This document shows positions 45,140-53,886 of a stretch of DNA of 64,000 nt, piece after piece. The DNA comes from Oceanitalea sp047302425 (GTDB lineage Bacteria; Actinomycetota; Actinomycetes; Actinomycetales; Actinomycetaceae). The stretch spans positions 2,604,001 through 2,668,000 of the forward strand of contig NZ_CP154855.1 of assembly GCF_047302425.1 (NCBI RefSeq). Direction: 5' to 3'. The notes under the pieces were generated by a model, which searched no databases, was not told the DNA's origin, and worked only from the letters and a program-made list of their open reading frames with translations. Position 1 is the stretch's first letter. Every line of letters starts with the position of its first letter. Made by a program: the position numbers and the translations under genes.

Positions 45140-46738
45140 TCACAGGAGCTGCCACGAGGCCGCGCGCGCCGCGGCCGCCGCGCGGCTGGAGACGTCGAGC
45201 TTGGTGAGGATGTTGCTCACGTGCCGGTCGACCGTGCGCTCGCTGAGGACCAGCCGTTCGGCGATGGCCCGGTTGGTGGCCCCGGTCGCGACGAGCCGCA
45301 GCACCTCGACCTCCCTCGCGGTGAGCACCTCCCGGGCGCGGCGGTCCAGCGCCTCGAGGTCGGGCTGGGCGCCGAGGCTCGTGAAGATCTCCCGGGCGGT
45401 GGCCCGCTCCCGGTCAGCCGACTCGTGGTCACCGAGGGCGTGCCAGGCCGCCGCCACGAGTGTTCTGGTCCGGGCCTCCTCGTAGGGTGCCGCCACCCGC
45501 ACCCAGGTCGCGAGTGCGCGGCGCGCGGCCGCCCCGGCGTCCTCGGGGCGCCCGGCCGACAGCGAGAGGCGGGCCTGCGCCTGGGCGGCGACCGCGCGGA
45601 CGAGGTCGCTGTCCTGGCGCTCACCGAGCGCCGTCAGCTCCTCCGCCAACGCGTGCGCCCGGGTCTCGTCCCCCACGGCGAGGAGGACCTCCACCCCCGC
45701 GGCGAGCAGGGGCACTCGCCGCGCCACCGTGCTGCTCTCGGCAAGCGCGCGGCGGACCATGGCGGCGGCCGCCTGCGTGCTGCCCCGGGCGAGACGGAGC
45801 AGGGCGAGCCCCGGTTGCGGCTCCCACCCGTCACGAGCGGCAGCGGCGTACGCCGCGTCGGCGTCCTCCCACCTGCCCTGGAGCCGCGCGAGGTCGCCCC
45901 GCACGCATGCGGCGAGCGCTGCGGAGGTGCGGTCGACGTCGTCGTCCAGGCCGACGAGCAGGGTGTCGGCCCTGTCCCAGTCCCCCACCAGCTGGAGGAG
46001 CTCGGCCCGCCGGACCCGGCACTCACCGACGAAGCCAGTCATCTCCGGCTGGGTGGCGCACCAGCCCGACATGGCGTCGGTCCACTCACGCGCGCGGCCG
46101 ACGTCGTAGATCTCCCAGCACCCCGAGATGACCCCGCAGTAGACGATCCCCGTGACCATCGAGGACGCCCGGTCGGCGGTGACGACGACCATGGCCTCGT
46201 CCAGGAGCGCGCAGCCCTCCTGCACGCGGCCCGCGGCGAGCCGGACGAGCCCGGCCTGGTGCAGTGCGAGGGCGGCGAGGTCGGTGTCGGCGGACTCGCG
46301 AGCCGCGCGTGCGGCCGCGGTGGTCAGGCTGGCCGCCGCGTCGAGGTCGCCGCCGGCGACGGCGGGGAACGACCGGGCGAGGGACAGGTAGCCCGTGAGC
46401 CGTTCGTCGTCGGCCTCGGAGGCGAGTCGCTCGAGCCGCTGCAGCCACCCGGTGCCGTGGGCGACCTCCCCGTCGTGGAGGTGCTGCGCCGCGATCCAGA
46501 ACGAGCTCAGAGCCGCTGCGGCGTCGTCGCCACGATCGAGGTGCCGCTGGTAGGCGAGCTCCCGGGCGGCGAAGTACTCGTCCATCCGGTGGAGCAGGTG
46601 GGCGCACTCCGCCATGTGGTCGAGGTCCCGCGGGTGGAGCGGTGCGGCGCGCTCGGCGTCGGCGAACGCCGCGAAGGCCGTGGCCCAGCGCCGGTCGGTG
46701 TGCGCCGACCGGGCCCGGGCGAGGGCGTCGCTGCTCAC
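45140..46738 (-). CDS. LuxR-family transcriptional regulator with long TPR-like region
   Basis: 532 aa. The first 450 residues are alanine-rich tandem helices of tetratricopeptide type without an ATPase P-loop, so not a MalT/LAL STAND protein. The C-terminal LuxR helix-turn-helix is clear: VLTAREVEVLRLVATGATNRAIAERLVLSERTVDRHVSNILTKL (core TNRAIAERLVLSERTVDRHV). Start is GTG 46738; an AG-rich stretch touches it, so start is uncertain by a few codons. It lies 119 bp upstream in coordinates of the FMO-like gene's start and may regulate the two oxygenases. Confidence 0.82.
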   Translation of the reverse strand: MSSDALARARSAHTDRRWATAFAAFADAERAAPLHPRDLDHMAECAHLLHRMDEYFAARELAYQRHLDRGDDAAAALSSFWIAAQHLHDGEVAHGTGWLQRLERLASEADDERLTGYLSLARSFPAVAGGDLDAAASLTTAAARAARESADTDLAALALHQAGLVRLAAGRVQEGCALLDEAMVVVTADRASSMVTGIVYCGVISGCWEIYDVGRAREWTDAMSGWCATQPEMTGFVGECRVRRAELLQLVGDWDRADTLLVGLDDDVDRTSAALAACVRGDLARLQGRWEDADAAYAAAARDGWEPQPGLALLRLARGSTQAAAAMVRRALAESSTVARRVPLLAAGVEVLLAVGDETRAHALAEELTALGERQDSDLVRAVAAQAQARLSLSAGRPEDAGAAARRALATWVRVAAPYEEARTRTLVAAAWHALGDHESADRERATAREIFTSLGAQPDLEALDRRAREVLTAREVEVLRLVATGATNRAIAERLVLSERTVDRHVSNILTKLDVSSRAAAAARAASWQLL

Positions 46739-46776
46739 CTCCCCAGTATCGCGCGCAGGCGTGGGGCTGCGGCGGG

Positions 46777-47250
46777 TCAGGCGCGGGCGACGGTGCGGGC
46801 CATGTCCTGGTGCCAGATGTCCGCGTCGAGGTACCTCTCGCCGGACACGACCGAGAAGCCCAGCCGCTCGTAGAAGCCCATCGCCGACTCCTGCGCGCTG
46901 AGCACGACCTCGACGGCGGGCGGCTCCCCCGCCGCGTGGCGCTCGAGAGCCAGCTCGACGAGCGCGGTGACGAGCAGTGCCCCCACCCCGCGCCCACGGG
47001 CCGCGGCGTGGACGGCCAGGCGCCCGAGGTGGACGTGGCCGGGGGCGTCGAGCAGGAGCCGGCCGGTGCCGAGCACCTCGCCGGTGACCTCGTCGACCGC
47101 GAGCACGTGCGTCGTCGTCGGCGCCTCGTCGAGCTCGTCGACCTCGAGCTCGACGGGCACGCCCTGCTCGTCGACGAAGACGGCGAAGCGCACCGCCCAG
47201 GCGGCCTCGAGCTCCTCCCGCGTCGTCACGGTGCGGACGACGACGCTCAC
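46777..47250 (-). CDS. GNAT-family N-acetyltransferase
   Basis: 157 aa. RFAVFVDEQGVPVELEVDEL and the acetyl-CoA loop GRLAVHAAARGRGVGALLV, then GFYERLGFSVV, match the ElaA-like GNAT group. Start GTG 47250 overlaps the rluD stop (GTGA). Substrate unknown. Confidence 0.87.
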   Translation of the reverse strand: MSVVVRTVTTREELEAAWAVRFAVFVDEQGVPVELEVDELDEAPTTTHVLAVDEVTGEVLGTGRLLLDAPGHVHLGRLAVHAAARGRGVGALLVTALVELALERHAAGEPPAVEVVLSAQESAMGFYERLGFSVVSGERYLDADIWHQDMARTVARA

Positions 47251-48173
47251 CGGCGTCCCTCCCGCACCATCTCGAGCGCCGCGGCGAGGTCCTGCGGGTA
47301 CTCGCTCTCGACGACGACCTCGCGGCCGTCGCGCGGGTGGGCAAAGCCGAGGCGCACGGCGTGCAGCCACTGCCGGGTCAGCCCCAGCTTCTGGGCGAGC
47401 ACGGGGTCGGCCCCGTAGGTCGTGTCCCCCAGGCAGGGGTGCCGCACCGCGGAGGTGTGCACCCGGATCTGGTGGGTGCGGCCGGTCTCGAGGTGGATCT
47501 CGAGGAGGGACGCGCCGGACATCGCCTCGAGGGTCTCGTAGTGGGTGACGGCGGGCTTGCCGTCGGCGACGACGGCGAAGCGGTAGTCGTGCCGCGGGTC
47601 GCGCCCCACGGGCGCGTCGATCGTCCCGGAGAACGGGTCCATGTGCCCCTGGACGAGTGCGTGGTAGACCTTCTCGACCGTGCGCTCCTTGAAGGCGCGC
47701 TTGAGGACGGTGTAGGCGAGCTCGGACTTGGCGACGACCATGAGCCCGGAGGTTCCGACGTCGAGGCGGTGGACGATGCCCTGCCGCTCTGCCGCCCCGG
47801 ACGTCGAGACGCGGTACCCGGCGGCGTGGAGGCTGCCGACGACGGTCGGTCCCTGCCACCCCGGGCTGGCGTGGGCGGCCACGCCGACGGGCTTGTCGAC
47901 GACGACGACGTCCTCGTCCTCGTAGGCGACCGCCAGGCCGGCCACGGGCTCGGGCGGCGGGGCCGACGGGGCGTCGGGGAGCGTGACCTCGAGCCAGCCG
48001 CCGGCGACGAGCCGGTCGGACTTGGCGAGCGTGCGGCCGTCAAGGACGACCCCGCCCTCGGTGGCCAGCTCGGCCGCCCGGGTGCGCGACAGGCCCAGCA
48101 GCCGGGCGAGGGCGGCGTCGACGCGCTCGCCGGCCAGGCCGTCGGGGACGGGAAGGGAGCGGGTCTCAGGCAT
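47247..48173 (-). CDS. rluD: 23S rRNA pseudouridine synthase, RluD type
   Basis: 308 aa. N-terminal S4 domain (VDAALARLLGLSRTRAAELA), catalytic segment GIVHRLDVGTSGLMVVAK with the essential Asp, and RTHQIRVHTSAVRHPCLGD. It converts uridines to pseudouridine in 23S rRNA helix 69 in model species; the exact site here is inferred. It starts 8 bp inside the end of lspA, the conserved lspA-rluD pair. Confidence 0.93.
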   Translation of the reverse strand: MPETRSLPVPDGLAGERVDAALARLLGLSRTRAAELATEGGVVLDGRTLAKSDRLVAGGWLEVTLPDAPSAPPPEPVAGLAVAYEDEDVVVVDKPVGVAAHASPGWQGPTVVGSLHAAGYRVSTSGAAERQGIVHRLDVGTSGLMVVAKSELAYTVLKRAFKERTVEKVYHALVQGHMDPFSGTIDAPVGRDPRHDYRFAVVADGKPAVTHYETLEAMSGASLLEIHLETGRTHQIRVHTSAVRHPCLGDTTYGADPVLAQKLGLTRQWLHAVRLGFAHPRDGREVVVESEYPQDLAAALEMVREGRR

Positions 48174-48966
48174 CGTCGTCGCTGCCGGCGAGGCGGATCT
48201 CGCGGCGGGTCCGGGGACGGCGGGTGGGCGTCGCCGACTCCTCCGCGACGGGCGGGCCGGCGGGAGCCGGCGTCGTCCCGGGCTCGTCGGCCGTGCTGGG
48301 GGCCGCGCCGTCGGACGTGGTGCCGACCCAGGTGGCGACGTCGACGCCGTCGTCGGCGGGTCGCGGGACCTCCGGGGAGAAGTCGGACTCGTCGACGAGC
48401 GGCTCCTCGCTCACGTCCTCCCCGTCGATGTCGCTGGCGGGGGCGTCGTCCTCCTCGCGGCGGGAGGTCACGCGGGTGCCGTCGACCTCGATGCCGAGGA
48501 GGGCGAGGACGGCGATGAGGACGGCGGCGAGCACGATGGCGATGTCGGCGACGTTGCCGACGAACCAGCCGTTGTAGCTGATGAAGTCGACGACGTGCCC
48601 ACGGGCGAAGCCGGGCTCGCGCAGCAGCCGGTCGTAGAGGTTCCCGAGCGCCCCACCGAGGAGCATGCCCAGGGCCACCGCCCAGCCGCGGGAGCGCAGG
48701 CGCCGGGACACGCGCAGGACGACGACGACCACGACGAGCGTGATGAGCGTGAAGACCCACGTCATCCCGGTGGCGAAGGAGAACGCCGCGCCGGGGTTGT
48801 AGATGAGCTGCCAGCCGAGGAGGTCACCGATGACCGGGACGTACACGCCCTGGGTCAGCCGGTCCTCGGCGAGGAACTTGGTGACCTGGTCGACCGCGGC
48901 GATGCCGAGGGCGAGGGCGACGAGCAGGACGACCGTCCCGCGCCTGCCCCGCTGCTGCTCGCTCAT
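48166..48966 (-). CDS. lspA: Lipoprotein signal peptidase with long acidic C-terminal tail
   Basis: 266 aa. Four membrane helices. Catalytic aspartates lie in GALGNLYDRLL and NVADIAIVLAAVL; the NPGAAFSF loop is also conserved. It cleaves the lipoprotein signal peptide after lipid attachment. The last ~105 residues (from EVDGTRVTSRREEDDAPAS) are an acidic, Pro/Thr/Ser-rich, probably disordered cytoplasmic tail, beyond the roughly 160 residues of normal LspA. ATG 48966. Confidence 0.93.
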   Translation of the reverse strand: MSEQQRGRRGTVVLLVALALGIAAVDQVTKFLAEDRLTQGVYVPVIGDLLGWQLIYNPGAAFSFATGMTWVFTLITLVVVVVVLRVSRRLRSRGWAVALGMLLGGALGNLYDRLLREPGFARGHVVDFISYNGWFVGNVADIAIVLAAVLIAVLALLGIEVDGTRVTSRREEDDAPASDIDGEDVSEEPLVDESDFSPEVPRPADDGVDVATWVGTTSDGAAPSTADEPGTTPAPAGPPVAEESATPTRRPRTRREIRLAGSDDDA

Positions 48967-48990
48967 GGGTGTTCCTTCCTCGGCATGCAG

Positions 48991-49021
48991 CGACGGCGGC
49001 GGCCCGGTGGGCCGCCGCCGT
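48991..49021. terminator. Strong hairpin terminator between divIVA and lspA
   Basis: Arms 48991-49004 and 49008-49021 are perfect 14-bp complements with a 3-base loop, extended one pair by flanking bases. It sits directly after the divIVA stop on the minus strand. Likely a terminator or attenuator before lspA. Confidence 0.75.
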
Positions 49022-49031
49022 CGTGTCGTGC

Positions 49032-49703
49032 TCAGCGACCGAACTGTGCCGAGCCGGAGTCACCGCGGCCGGAGACGTTGCCCCGACCCTCGACGTCCGA
49101 CAGGAGCGACTCGAGGTAGCTCTTGAGGCGGGTGCGGTAGTCGCGCTCGAAGACGCGCAGCTCGTCGATCTTGCGCTCGAGGAGCGAACGCTCCTGCTCG
49201 AGCTGGGCGAGGGTGCGGTTGTGCTGCTCCTCGGCGTCGCGCACGATGCGCTCCGCCTCGGCCCGCGCCTCGTGGATGATGCGCTCACCCTCCTCGCGCC
49301 CGTTGTTCACGTACTCGTCGTGGACACGCTGGGCGAGGGCGAGCATGCCGGTGGCCGAGGTCGGCTCGTCGGCGGTCTCGGTCACGCTCTCGGCCGGGGC
49401 GGCCGCGGCGGCCGGCGGCGCGTAGGACTGCTGCGGCTCCGGCTCCGGCTCGGGCTCCGGCTGGGGCTCGGGGGCCGGGGCCGGGGCGACGGCCGTGGCC
49501 GGCTCGCCACTGCTGAGCTCGGCGACGCGGCGCTCCGCGGCCGCGAGCTTCGCCTTGAGCTCCTCGTTCTCACTGCTGAGCGTGCTCAGCGTGTTGACGA
49601 CCTCGTCCAGGAAGTCGTCGACCTCGTCCTGGTCGTAGCCCTCCCGGAACTTCGTCGGCTGAAACTTCTTGTTCAGCACGTCGTCTGCTGTGAGCAGCGC
49701 CAT
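49032..49703 (-). CDS. divIVA: DivIVA/Wag31 polar growth protein
   Basis: 223 aa. MALLTADDVLNKKFQPTKFR and GYDQDEVDDFLDEVVNTLSTLSSENEELKAKL form the membrane-binding crossed loop and first coiled coil. A Pro/Glu linker (PEPQPEPEPEPEP) precedes a second coiled coil (ERIIHEARAEAERIVRDAEE). It marks cell poles and septa and is central to apical growth in actinobacteria. ATG 49703 has AGGTGA six bases upstream; a GTG three codons earlier is weaker. Confidence 0.95.
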   Translation of the reverse strand: MALLTADDVLNKKFQPTKFREGYDQDEVDDFLDEVVNTLSTLSSENEELKAKLAAAERRVAELSSGEPATAVAPAPAPEPQPEPEPEPEPQQSYAPPAAAAAPAESVTETADEPTSATGMLALAQRVHDEYVNNGREEGERIIHEARAEAERIVRDAEEQHNRTLAQLEQERSLLERKIDELRVFERDYRTRLKSYLESLLSDVEGRGNVSGRGDSGSAQFGR

Positions 49704-49810
49704 AGTCGTCACCTCAGTAGTTCAGTCGTTCGGTCGTGAGCGTCGCGCGACTCACGGGTCCACGTTAGCGGAACGTTACTAGAGCCAGCACACCACGGGG
49801 GTCACATAAG

Positions 49811-50104
49811 TCACGCGAGTGACAGAGAAGCGGCCACTTGCATCGAGATGCTCACGGCCAGGAACAGGATGATGAAGCCCAGATCGAGTGCCACGGGCCC
49901 CAGCCGGAGCGGCGGGATGTAGCGGCGGAGCCAGTTCAGCGGCGGGTCGGTCAGCGTGTAGACGAGCTCGGCAATGACGAGCACGACACCCCTGGGCCGC
50001 CAGTCGCGGGAGAACACCTGCACCCAGTCCAGCACCAGCCGGCCGATGAGGACGACCAGGTAGAGCAGGAGGAGCAGGTAGACGATCGAGAAGAGGAGCC
50101 CCAC
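49811..50104 (-). CDS. YggT-family membrane protein
   Basis: 97 aa, two hydrophobic segments at the ends (FSIVYLLLLLYLVVLIGRLV and LGFIILFLAVSISMQVAASL) flanking a loop with LTDPPLNWLRRYIPPLRLG, the YggT signature. It is found between sepF and divIVA in actinobacteria and linked to cell envelope or division functions. It starts with GTG 50104, 3 bp after sepF. Confidence 0.9.
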   Translation of the reverse strand: MGLLFSIVYLLLLLYLVVLIGRLVLDWVQVFSRDWRPRGVVLVIAELVYTLTDPPLNWLRRYIPPLRLGPVALDLGFIILFLAVSISMQVAASLSLA

Positions 50105-50107
50105 GTC

Positions 50108-50581
50108 TCAGCTCTGGTTGAAGAGACGGCCCGGACCGGTCTCGGGCTGACCCGAGTCGGTGGCCACCTCGATGCTCGCCGGGGAGAGGAGGAACACACG
50201 GTTGGTGACCCGCTCGATGGAGCCGTGGAGGCCGAAGACGAGCCCGGCGGAGAAGTCCACCATGCGCTTGGCCTCGGTCTCGCTCATGCCGGTGAGGTTC
50301 ATGATGACGGGGGTGCCGTCACGGAAGGCCTCGCCGATGACCCGCGCCTCGTTGTAGGTGGCGGGGTGCACGGTGCTGATGCGTCGCAGGTCGTGCTCGA
50401 CGGGCTCGGGCGTGGGGACCACCCGCATGGGGGTCACCTGAGCCCGGGGCTCCTCCCGCTCGGGACGGGCCTCGGCCGCCGCGGGCTCCTCGTGGCGGGG
50501 GACGTCGAGCTCGTCGACGTAGTCCCCCTCGTCCTCGGACAGTCCGAGGTACGCCATCGTCTTGCGCAGTGCTCCGGCCAT
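50108..50581 (-). CDS. sepF: Cell division protein SepF
   Basis: 157 aa. The N-terminal amphipathic membrane-binding part MAGALRKTMAYLGLSEDEGD is followed by a flexible linker, then the SepF core ISTVHPATYNEARVIGEAFRDG and VIMNLTGMSETEAKRMVDFSAGL. It tethers FtsZ polymers to the membrane and is the main FtsZ anchor in actinobacteria lacking FtsA. No yggS gene lies upstream, only a 124-bp gap after pgeF. Confidence 0.95.
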   Translation of the reverse strand: MAGALRKTMAYLGLSEDEGDYVDELDVPRHEEPAAAEARPEREEPRAQVTPMRVVPTPEPVEHDLRRISTVHPATYNEARVIGEAFRDGTPVIMNLTGMSETEAKRMVDFSAGLVFGLHGSIERVTNRVFLLSPASIEVATDSGQPETGPGRLFNQS

Positions 50582-50705
50582 GACTGCTCCCGTCGTCGAG
50601 TTCTGCGATCACACCTCGTGCCGCTCCTGTGGGTGACGCTAGACCAGGCCAGGCCCCGCCCGCCGCACCGACTCGCGGCGTGTCGTCGCGGGATTTTGCG
50701 CCTCC

Positions 50706-51455
50706 TCAGGCGGGGCGGACGACGCCGACGAAGCGGCCGGTGCGGCCGTCGCGCCGGTAGGAGTAGAAGCGCTCGTCCTCGCGGGTGCACACGTCCAGCC
50801 GCTGCACCCGCCGCACGCCGCCGTCGGCGAGCTGGGCGAGCACGCCGGCGGGGATGTCGAGGGCGGGGGTGCCCCACGCCGTCGTGGCACGCGCGGCGGG
50901 GACGACGCCCGCGACCTCGTCGCGCAGCGCGGCGGGAACCTCGTAGCAGCGGCCGCAGATGCTGGGGCCGAGGGAGGCGTACAGGTCGGGGACCGAGGCG
51001 CCCTCGCGGGCGAGGGTCGCGAGCGCGGCGTGCACGACGCCGTCGGCCAGGCCCTGGCGGCCGACGTGGACGGCGGCGACGAGGCCGCCGTCGGGGGTGG
51101 CGAGCAGGAGGGGGACGCAGTCGGCGACCATGACGGCGACGGCGGGCGCGCCGGGGTCGCTGCGACGGCCCACGAGGGCGTCGCACTCCCCCTGGCCGGC
51201 GCCGTCGTCGGCCTCGCCGGTGACGACGCGCACGAGCGCCGTGTGCCGCTGGTCCATCCACACGACGCGCGAGCCGAGCTCGGCGTCGAGGAGGTCCCGG
51301 TTGGCGCGGACCGCCCGCTCGTCGTCGCCGACGTGCAGGCCGAGGTTGAGGCCCCCGCTGCCGTCGGCTGCGGCGTAGGGGCCGGTGGAGACGCCACCGG
51401 CGCGCGTGGTGAAGCCACCACGCGCGCCGGGGCCGAGGTCAGCGGGCTCGAGCAC
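50706..51455 (-). CDS. pgeF: PgeF/YfiH-family peptidoglycan editing or laccase-domain protein
   Basis: 249 aa. The copper/zinc-type catalytic site of the family is visible: WMDQRHTALV, MVADCVPLLLATPDG, AAVHVGRQGLADGVV and GPSICGRCYEV. Members cleave wrongly linked peptide stems or act as purine nucleoside phosphorylase/laccase-like enzymes. It lies directly after ftsZ (12-bp gap). Confidence 0.88.
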   Translation of the reverse strand: MLEPADLGPGARGGFTTRAGGVSTGPYAAADGSGGLNLGLHVGDDERAVRANRDLLDAELGSRVVWMDQRHTALVRVVTGEADDGAGQGECDALVGRRSDPGAPAVAVMVADCVPLLLATPDGGLVAAVHVGRQGLADGVVHAALATLAREGASVPDLYASLGPSICGRCYEVPAALRDEVAGVVPAARATTAWGTPALDIPAGVLAQLADGGVRRVQRLDVCTREDERFYSYRRDGRTGRFVGVVRPA

Positions 51456-51467
51456 GTGCCCGACCGG

Positions 51468-52679
51468 TCAGCGCAGGAAGTCGGGGATGTCGAGGTCCTC
51501 CTCGCGGCGGCTGCGCACCGGCTCCTCGTCGAAGACCCGGGGCACCTCCAGTCCGCGGCGCTCGCCCTCGCTGCCCGCGTAGGCCGGGACCGGCTCGGCG
51601 GGCTGCTCCTCCCTGGCCGGCTCGGGGCTGGCCGCGACGGGCGGCTCGGGGGCGCTGGGCGCGCTCGGCAGCGAGACCGGCGCCGGGGCGGCGGCCCGGC
51701 GCTGCGGGGCGGCCGGCGTGGCCGCCTTGGGGCCGGGGTCGTCGAAACCGGCGGCGATGACGGTGACGCGCACCTCGTCGCCCAGGGCGTCGTCGATGAC
51801 GTTGCCGAAGATGATGTTCGCCTCGGGGTGGGCGGCCTCCTGGACGAGGCGGGCGGCCTCGTGGATCTCGAAGAGGCCGAGGTCGCTGCCACCCTGGATG
51901 GAGAGCAGGACGCCGTAGGCGCCGTCGATGCTCGCCTCGAGGAGCGGGGAGGAGATCGCCAGCTCGGCGGCCTGGACCGCGCGGTCCTCGCCGCGGGCGG
52001 AGCCGATGCCCATGAGGGCGCTGCCGGCGCCCTGCATGACGGACTTGACGTCCGCGAAGTCGAGGTTGATGAGACCGGGGGTGGTGATGAGGTCGGTGAT
52101 GCCCTGGACACCGGACAGGAGCACCTGGTCCGCGCTCTTGAAGGCGTCGAGCACCGACACGTTGCGGTCGGAGATCGACAGCAGGCGGTCGTTGGGGATG
52201 ACGATGAGGGTGTCGACCTCGGAGCGCAGCGCCTCGATGCCGGCCTCGGCCTGGGTGGAGCGCCGGCGTCCCTCGAAGGTGAAGGGCCGGGTGACGACGC
52301 CGATGGTCAGCGCGCCGAGCGAGCGGGCGATGCGGGCGACGACGGGGGCGCCACCGGTACCGGTGCCACCACCCTCGCCGGCGGTGACGAAGACCATGTC
52401 CGCCCCGCGCAGCACCTCCTCGATCTCCTCGGCGTGGTCCTCGGCGGCCTTCTTGCCCACCTCGGGGTCCGCGCCGGCGCCGAGCCCACGGGTGAGCTCA
52501 CGGCCGACGTCGAGCTTGACGTCGGCGTCACTCATGAGGAGCGCCTGTGCGTCGGTGTTGACGGCGATGAACTCCACGCCCTTCAACCCGACCTCGATCA
52601 TCCGGTTGACGGCGTTGACACCGCCGCCCCCGATGCCCACCACCTTGATCACTGCTAGGTAGTTCTGCGGTGCCGCCAC
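51468..52679 (-). CDS. ftsZ: Cell division GTPase FtsZ
   Basis: 403 aa. Tubulin signature GEGGGTGTGGAPVVA, the N-terminal VVGIGGGGVNAVNRMIE and the T7 loop NLDFADVKSVMQGAG. The variable Pro/Ala-rich linker ends in the conserved C-terminal peptide DLDIPDFLR that binds SepF. It polymerises into the Z-ring. Start is GTG 52679. Confidence 0.98.
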   Translation of the reverse strand: MAAPQNYLAVIKVVGIGGGGVNAVNRMIEVGLKGVEFIAVNTDAQALLMSDADVKLDVGRELTRGLGAGADPEVGKKAAEDHAEEIEEVLRGADMVFVTAGEGGGTGTGGAPVVARIARSLGALTIGVVTRPFTFEGRRRSTQAEAGIEALRSEVDTLIVIPNDRLLSISDRNVSVLDAFKSADQVLLSGVQGITDLITTPGLINLDFADVKSVMQGAGSALMGIGSARGEDRAVQAAELAISSPLLEASIDGAYGVLLSIQGGSDLGLFEIHEAARLVQEAAHPEANIIFGNVIDDALGDEVRVTVIAAGFDDPGPKAATPAAPQRRAAAPAPVSLPSAPSAPEPPVAASPEPAREEQPAEPVPAYAGSEGERRGLEVPRVFDEEPVRSRREEDLDIPDFLR

Positions 52680-52947
52680 GTCGGCCCCCTCACTTTGTCT
52701 GCTGCTGGTCCTCGGCCAACCCTCAACCTCAAGTTGAGCGTTAGACTTATGTCATTCTTGCGCACCCGGAACGCTAGGTGCCCGGTGGCACCCCGGCAAC
52801 GACCGCTGTGGGTGTGTCGCGCGCGGATGTCGCCGGCCGGGTGTCGCTGGTCTGCGCGCAAGTGCCGCGGTGGGGCCGCTGATCGGCAAAGTGTCCCGGC
52901 GTGTCGGCCGCGCGTTGCCGACTTGTGCGCAGGATCCCTCCGGGCGC
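52680..52947. promoter_or_regulatory. ftsQ-ftsZ intergenic region
   Basis: 268 bp without a gene, between ftsQ and ftsZ on the minus strand. It probably holds an ftsZ promoter, as in other actinobacteria. It contains a CTCAA/TTGAG inverted repeat near 52730 and relatively A/T-rich stretches at 52735-52760. No known operator recognised. Confidence 0.5.
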
Positions 52948-53886
52948 TCAGCTGGAGATCGTCGGGGCGCGCGGGACGGTGACGTCGTAGACGGCCGCCT
53001 CCCGCTCGCGCAGCACGGCGAGGACCGCGGCCTTGAGCTCGGACTCCTCCGGCCCGCCCCACAGGACCTCGGCACCGTTCACGAGGTGGAGGGTGATCGA
53101 GGCCGGGTTGACCGCGCCGGCGGTGGCGACCTCCGCCCGCAGGTCCGGGGGCAGCTCGGCAAGGACGGTGAGCACCGCCCCGAGCGTCTGCCCGGCCCGC
53201 TCCCCCGACAGCGGCACGGTGACGTGCGGGAGTCCCTCCGGGGGCTCCTGCGCGGTCCCGACGACGACGCCGTCGACGTCGAGCAGGGCCAGCCCCTCCT
53301 CGGCGGTCGCCGCGGCCACCGGGACGCGCGCCTCGACGTCGACGGTCAGGCCGCGTGGCCAGTCGCGCGTCACGGACGCCGAGCGCACCGTGGTGATCGC
53401 CCGGACGTCCTCGGCCAGCCCCCCGGTGTCGAGGCGGGTGAGGGGCGTGCCGGCCCGCTCCTCGACGAGGGCCATGACCTCCGCCTCGGGCACGGTCGTG
53501 CCCTCCCCCGCACCGGTGACGGTGACCTCGGCGACGTCGAGGGCGAGCAGTGGCGAGGCGAGCAGCGCCCAGGCGACCGCCCCGACGGCGACGAGGATCC
53601 CGGCGGCGAGGAGCACCTTGCGCCACGCGAGGCGGCGCTGGGCGCGGGCCCGCTCGGCCAGGCGCTCGAGGAAGCCGGGCCGGGGCGGGCCGTCTGGGGC
53701 CGGCTGGGCGCGCACGGGCAGCCAGCGACGGCGCTCCTCGGGCTGCTCGACCTGCGCGCCGGGACGCTCGGCCGGCGTCCCGGGCCGACGTCCCGGCTGG
53801 CCGGGACGCTCGGACGTGGGTGCCGCAGCCGCCTCGTCCGCTCCCGGCTCGCGGCGCGGCTGACGCGGCGCTGCCGGGGGCCTCAC
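52948..53886 (-). CDS. ftsQ: Cell division protein FtsQ
   Basis: 312 aa. Long polar cytoplasmic N-terminus (about 1-85, Pro/Arg-rich), one membrane helix (VLLAAGILVAVGAVAWALLA, 91-110), then a POTRA domain (LDVAEVTVTGAGEGTTVPEA) and the beta domain VRSASVTRDWPRGLTVDVEAR. It links FtsL/FtsB to the divisome. Start GTG 53886 overlaps the murC stop. Confidence 0.93.
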   Translation of the reverse strand: MRPPAAPRQPRREPGADEAAAAPTSERPGQPGRRPGTPAERPGAQVEQPEERRRWLPVRAQPAPDGPPRPGFLERLAERARAQRRLAWRKVLLAAGILVAVGAVAWALLASPLLALDVAEVTVTGAGEGTTVPEAEVMALVEERAGTPLTRLDTGGLAEDVRAITTVRSASVTRDWPRGLTVDVEARVPVAAATAEEGLALLDVDGVVVGTAQEPPEGLPHVTVPLSGERAGQTLGAVLTVLAELPPDLRAEVATAGAVNPASITLHLVNGAEVLWGGPEESELKAAVLAVLREREAAVYDVTVPRAPTISS

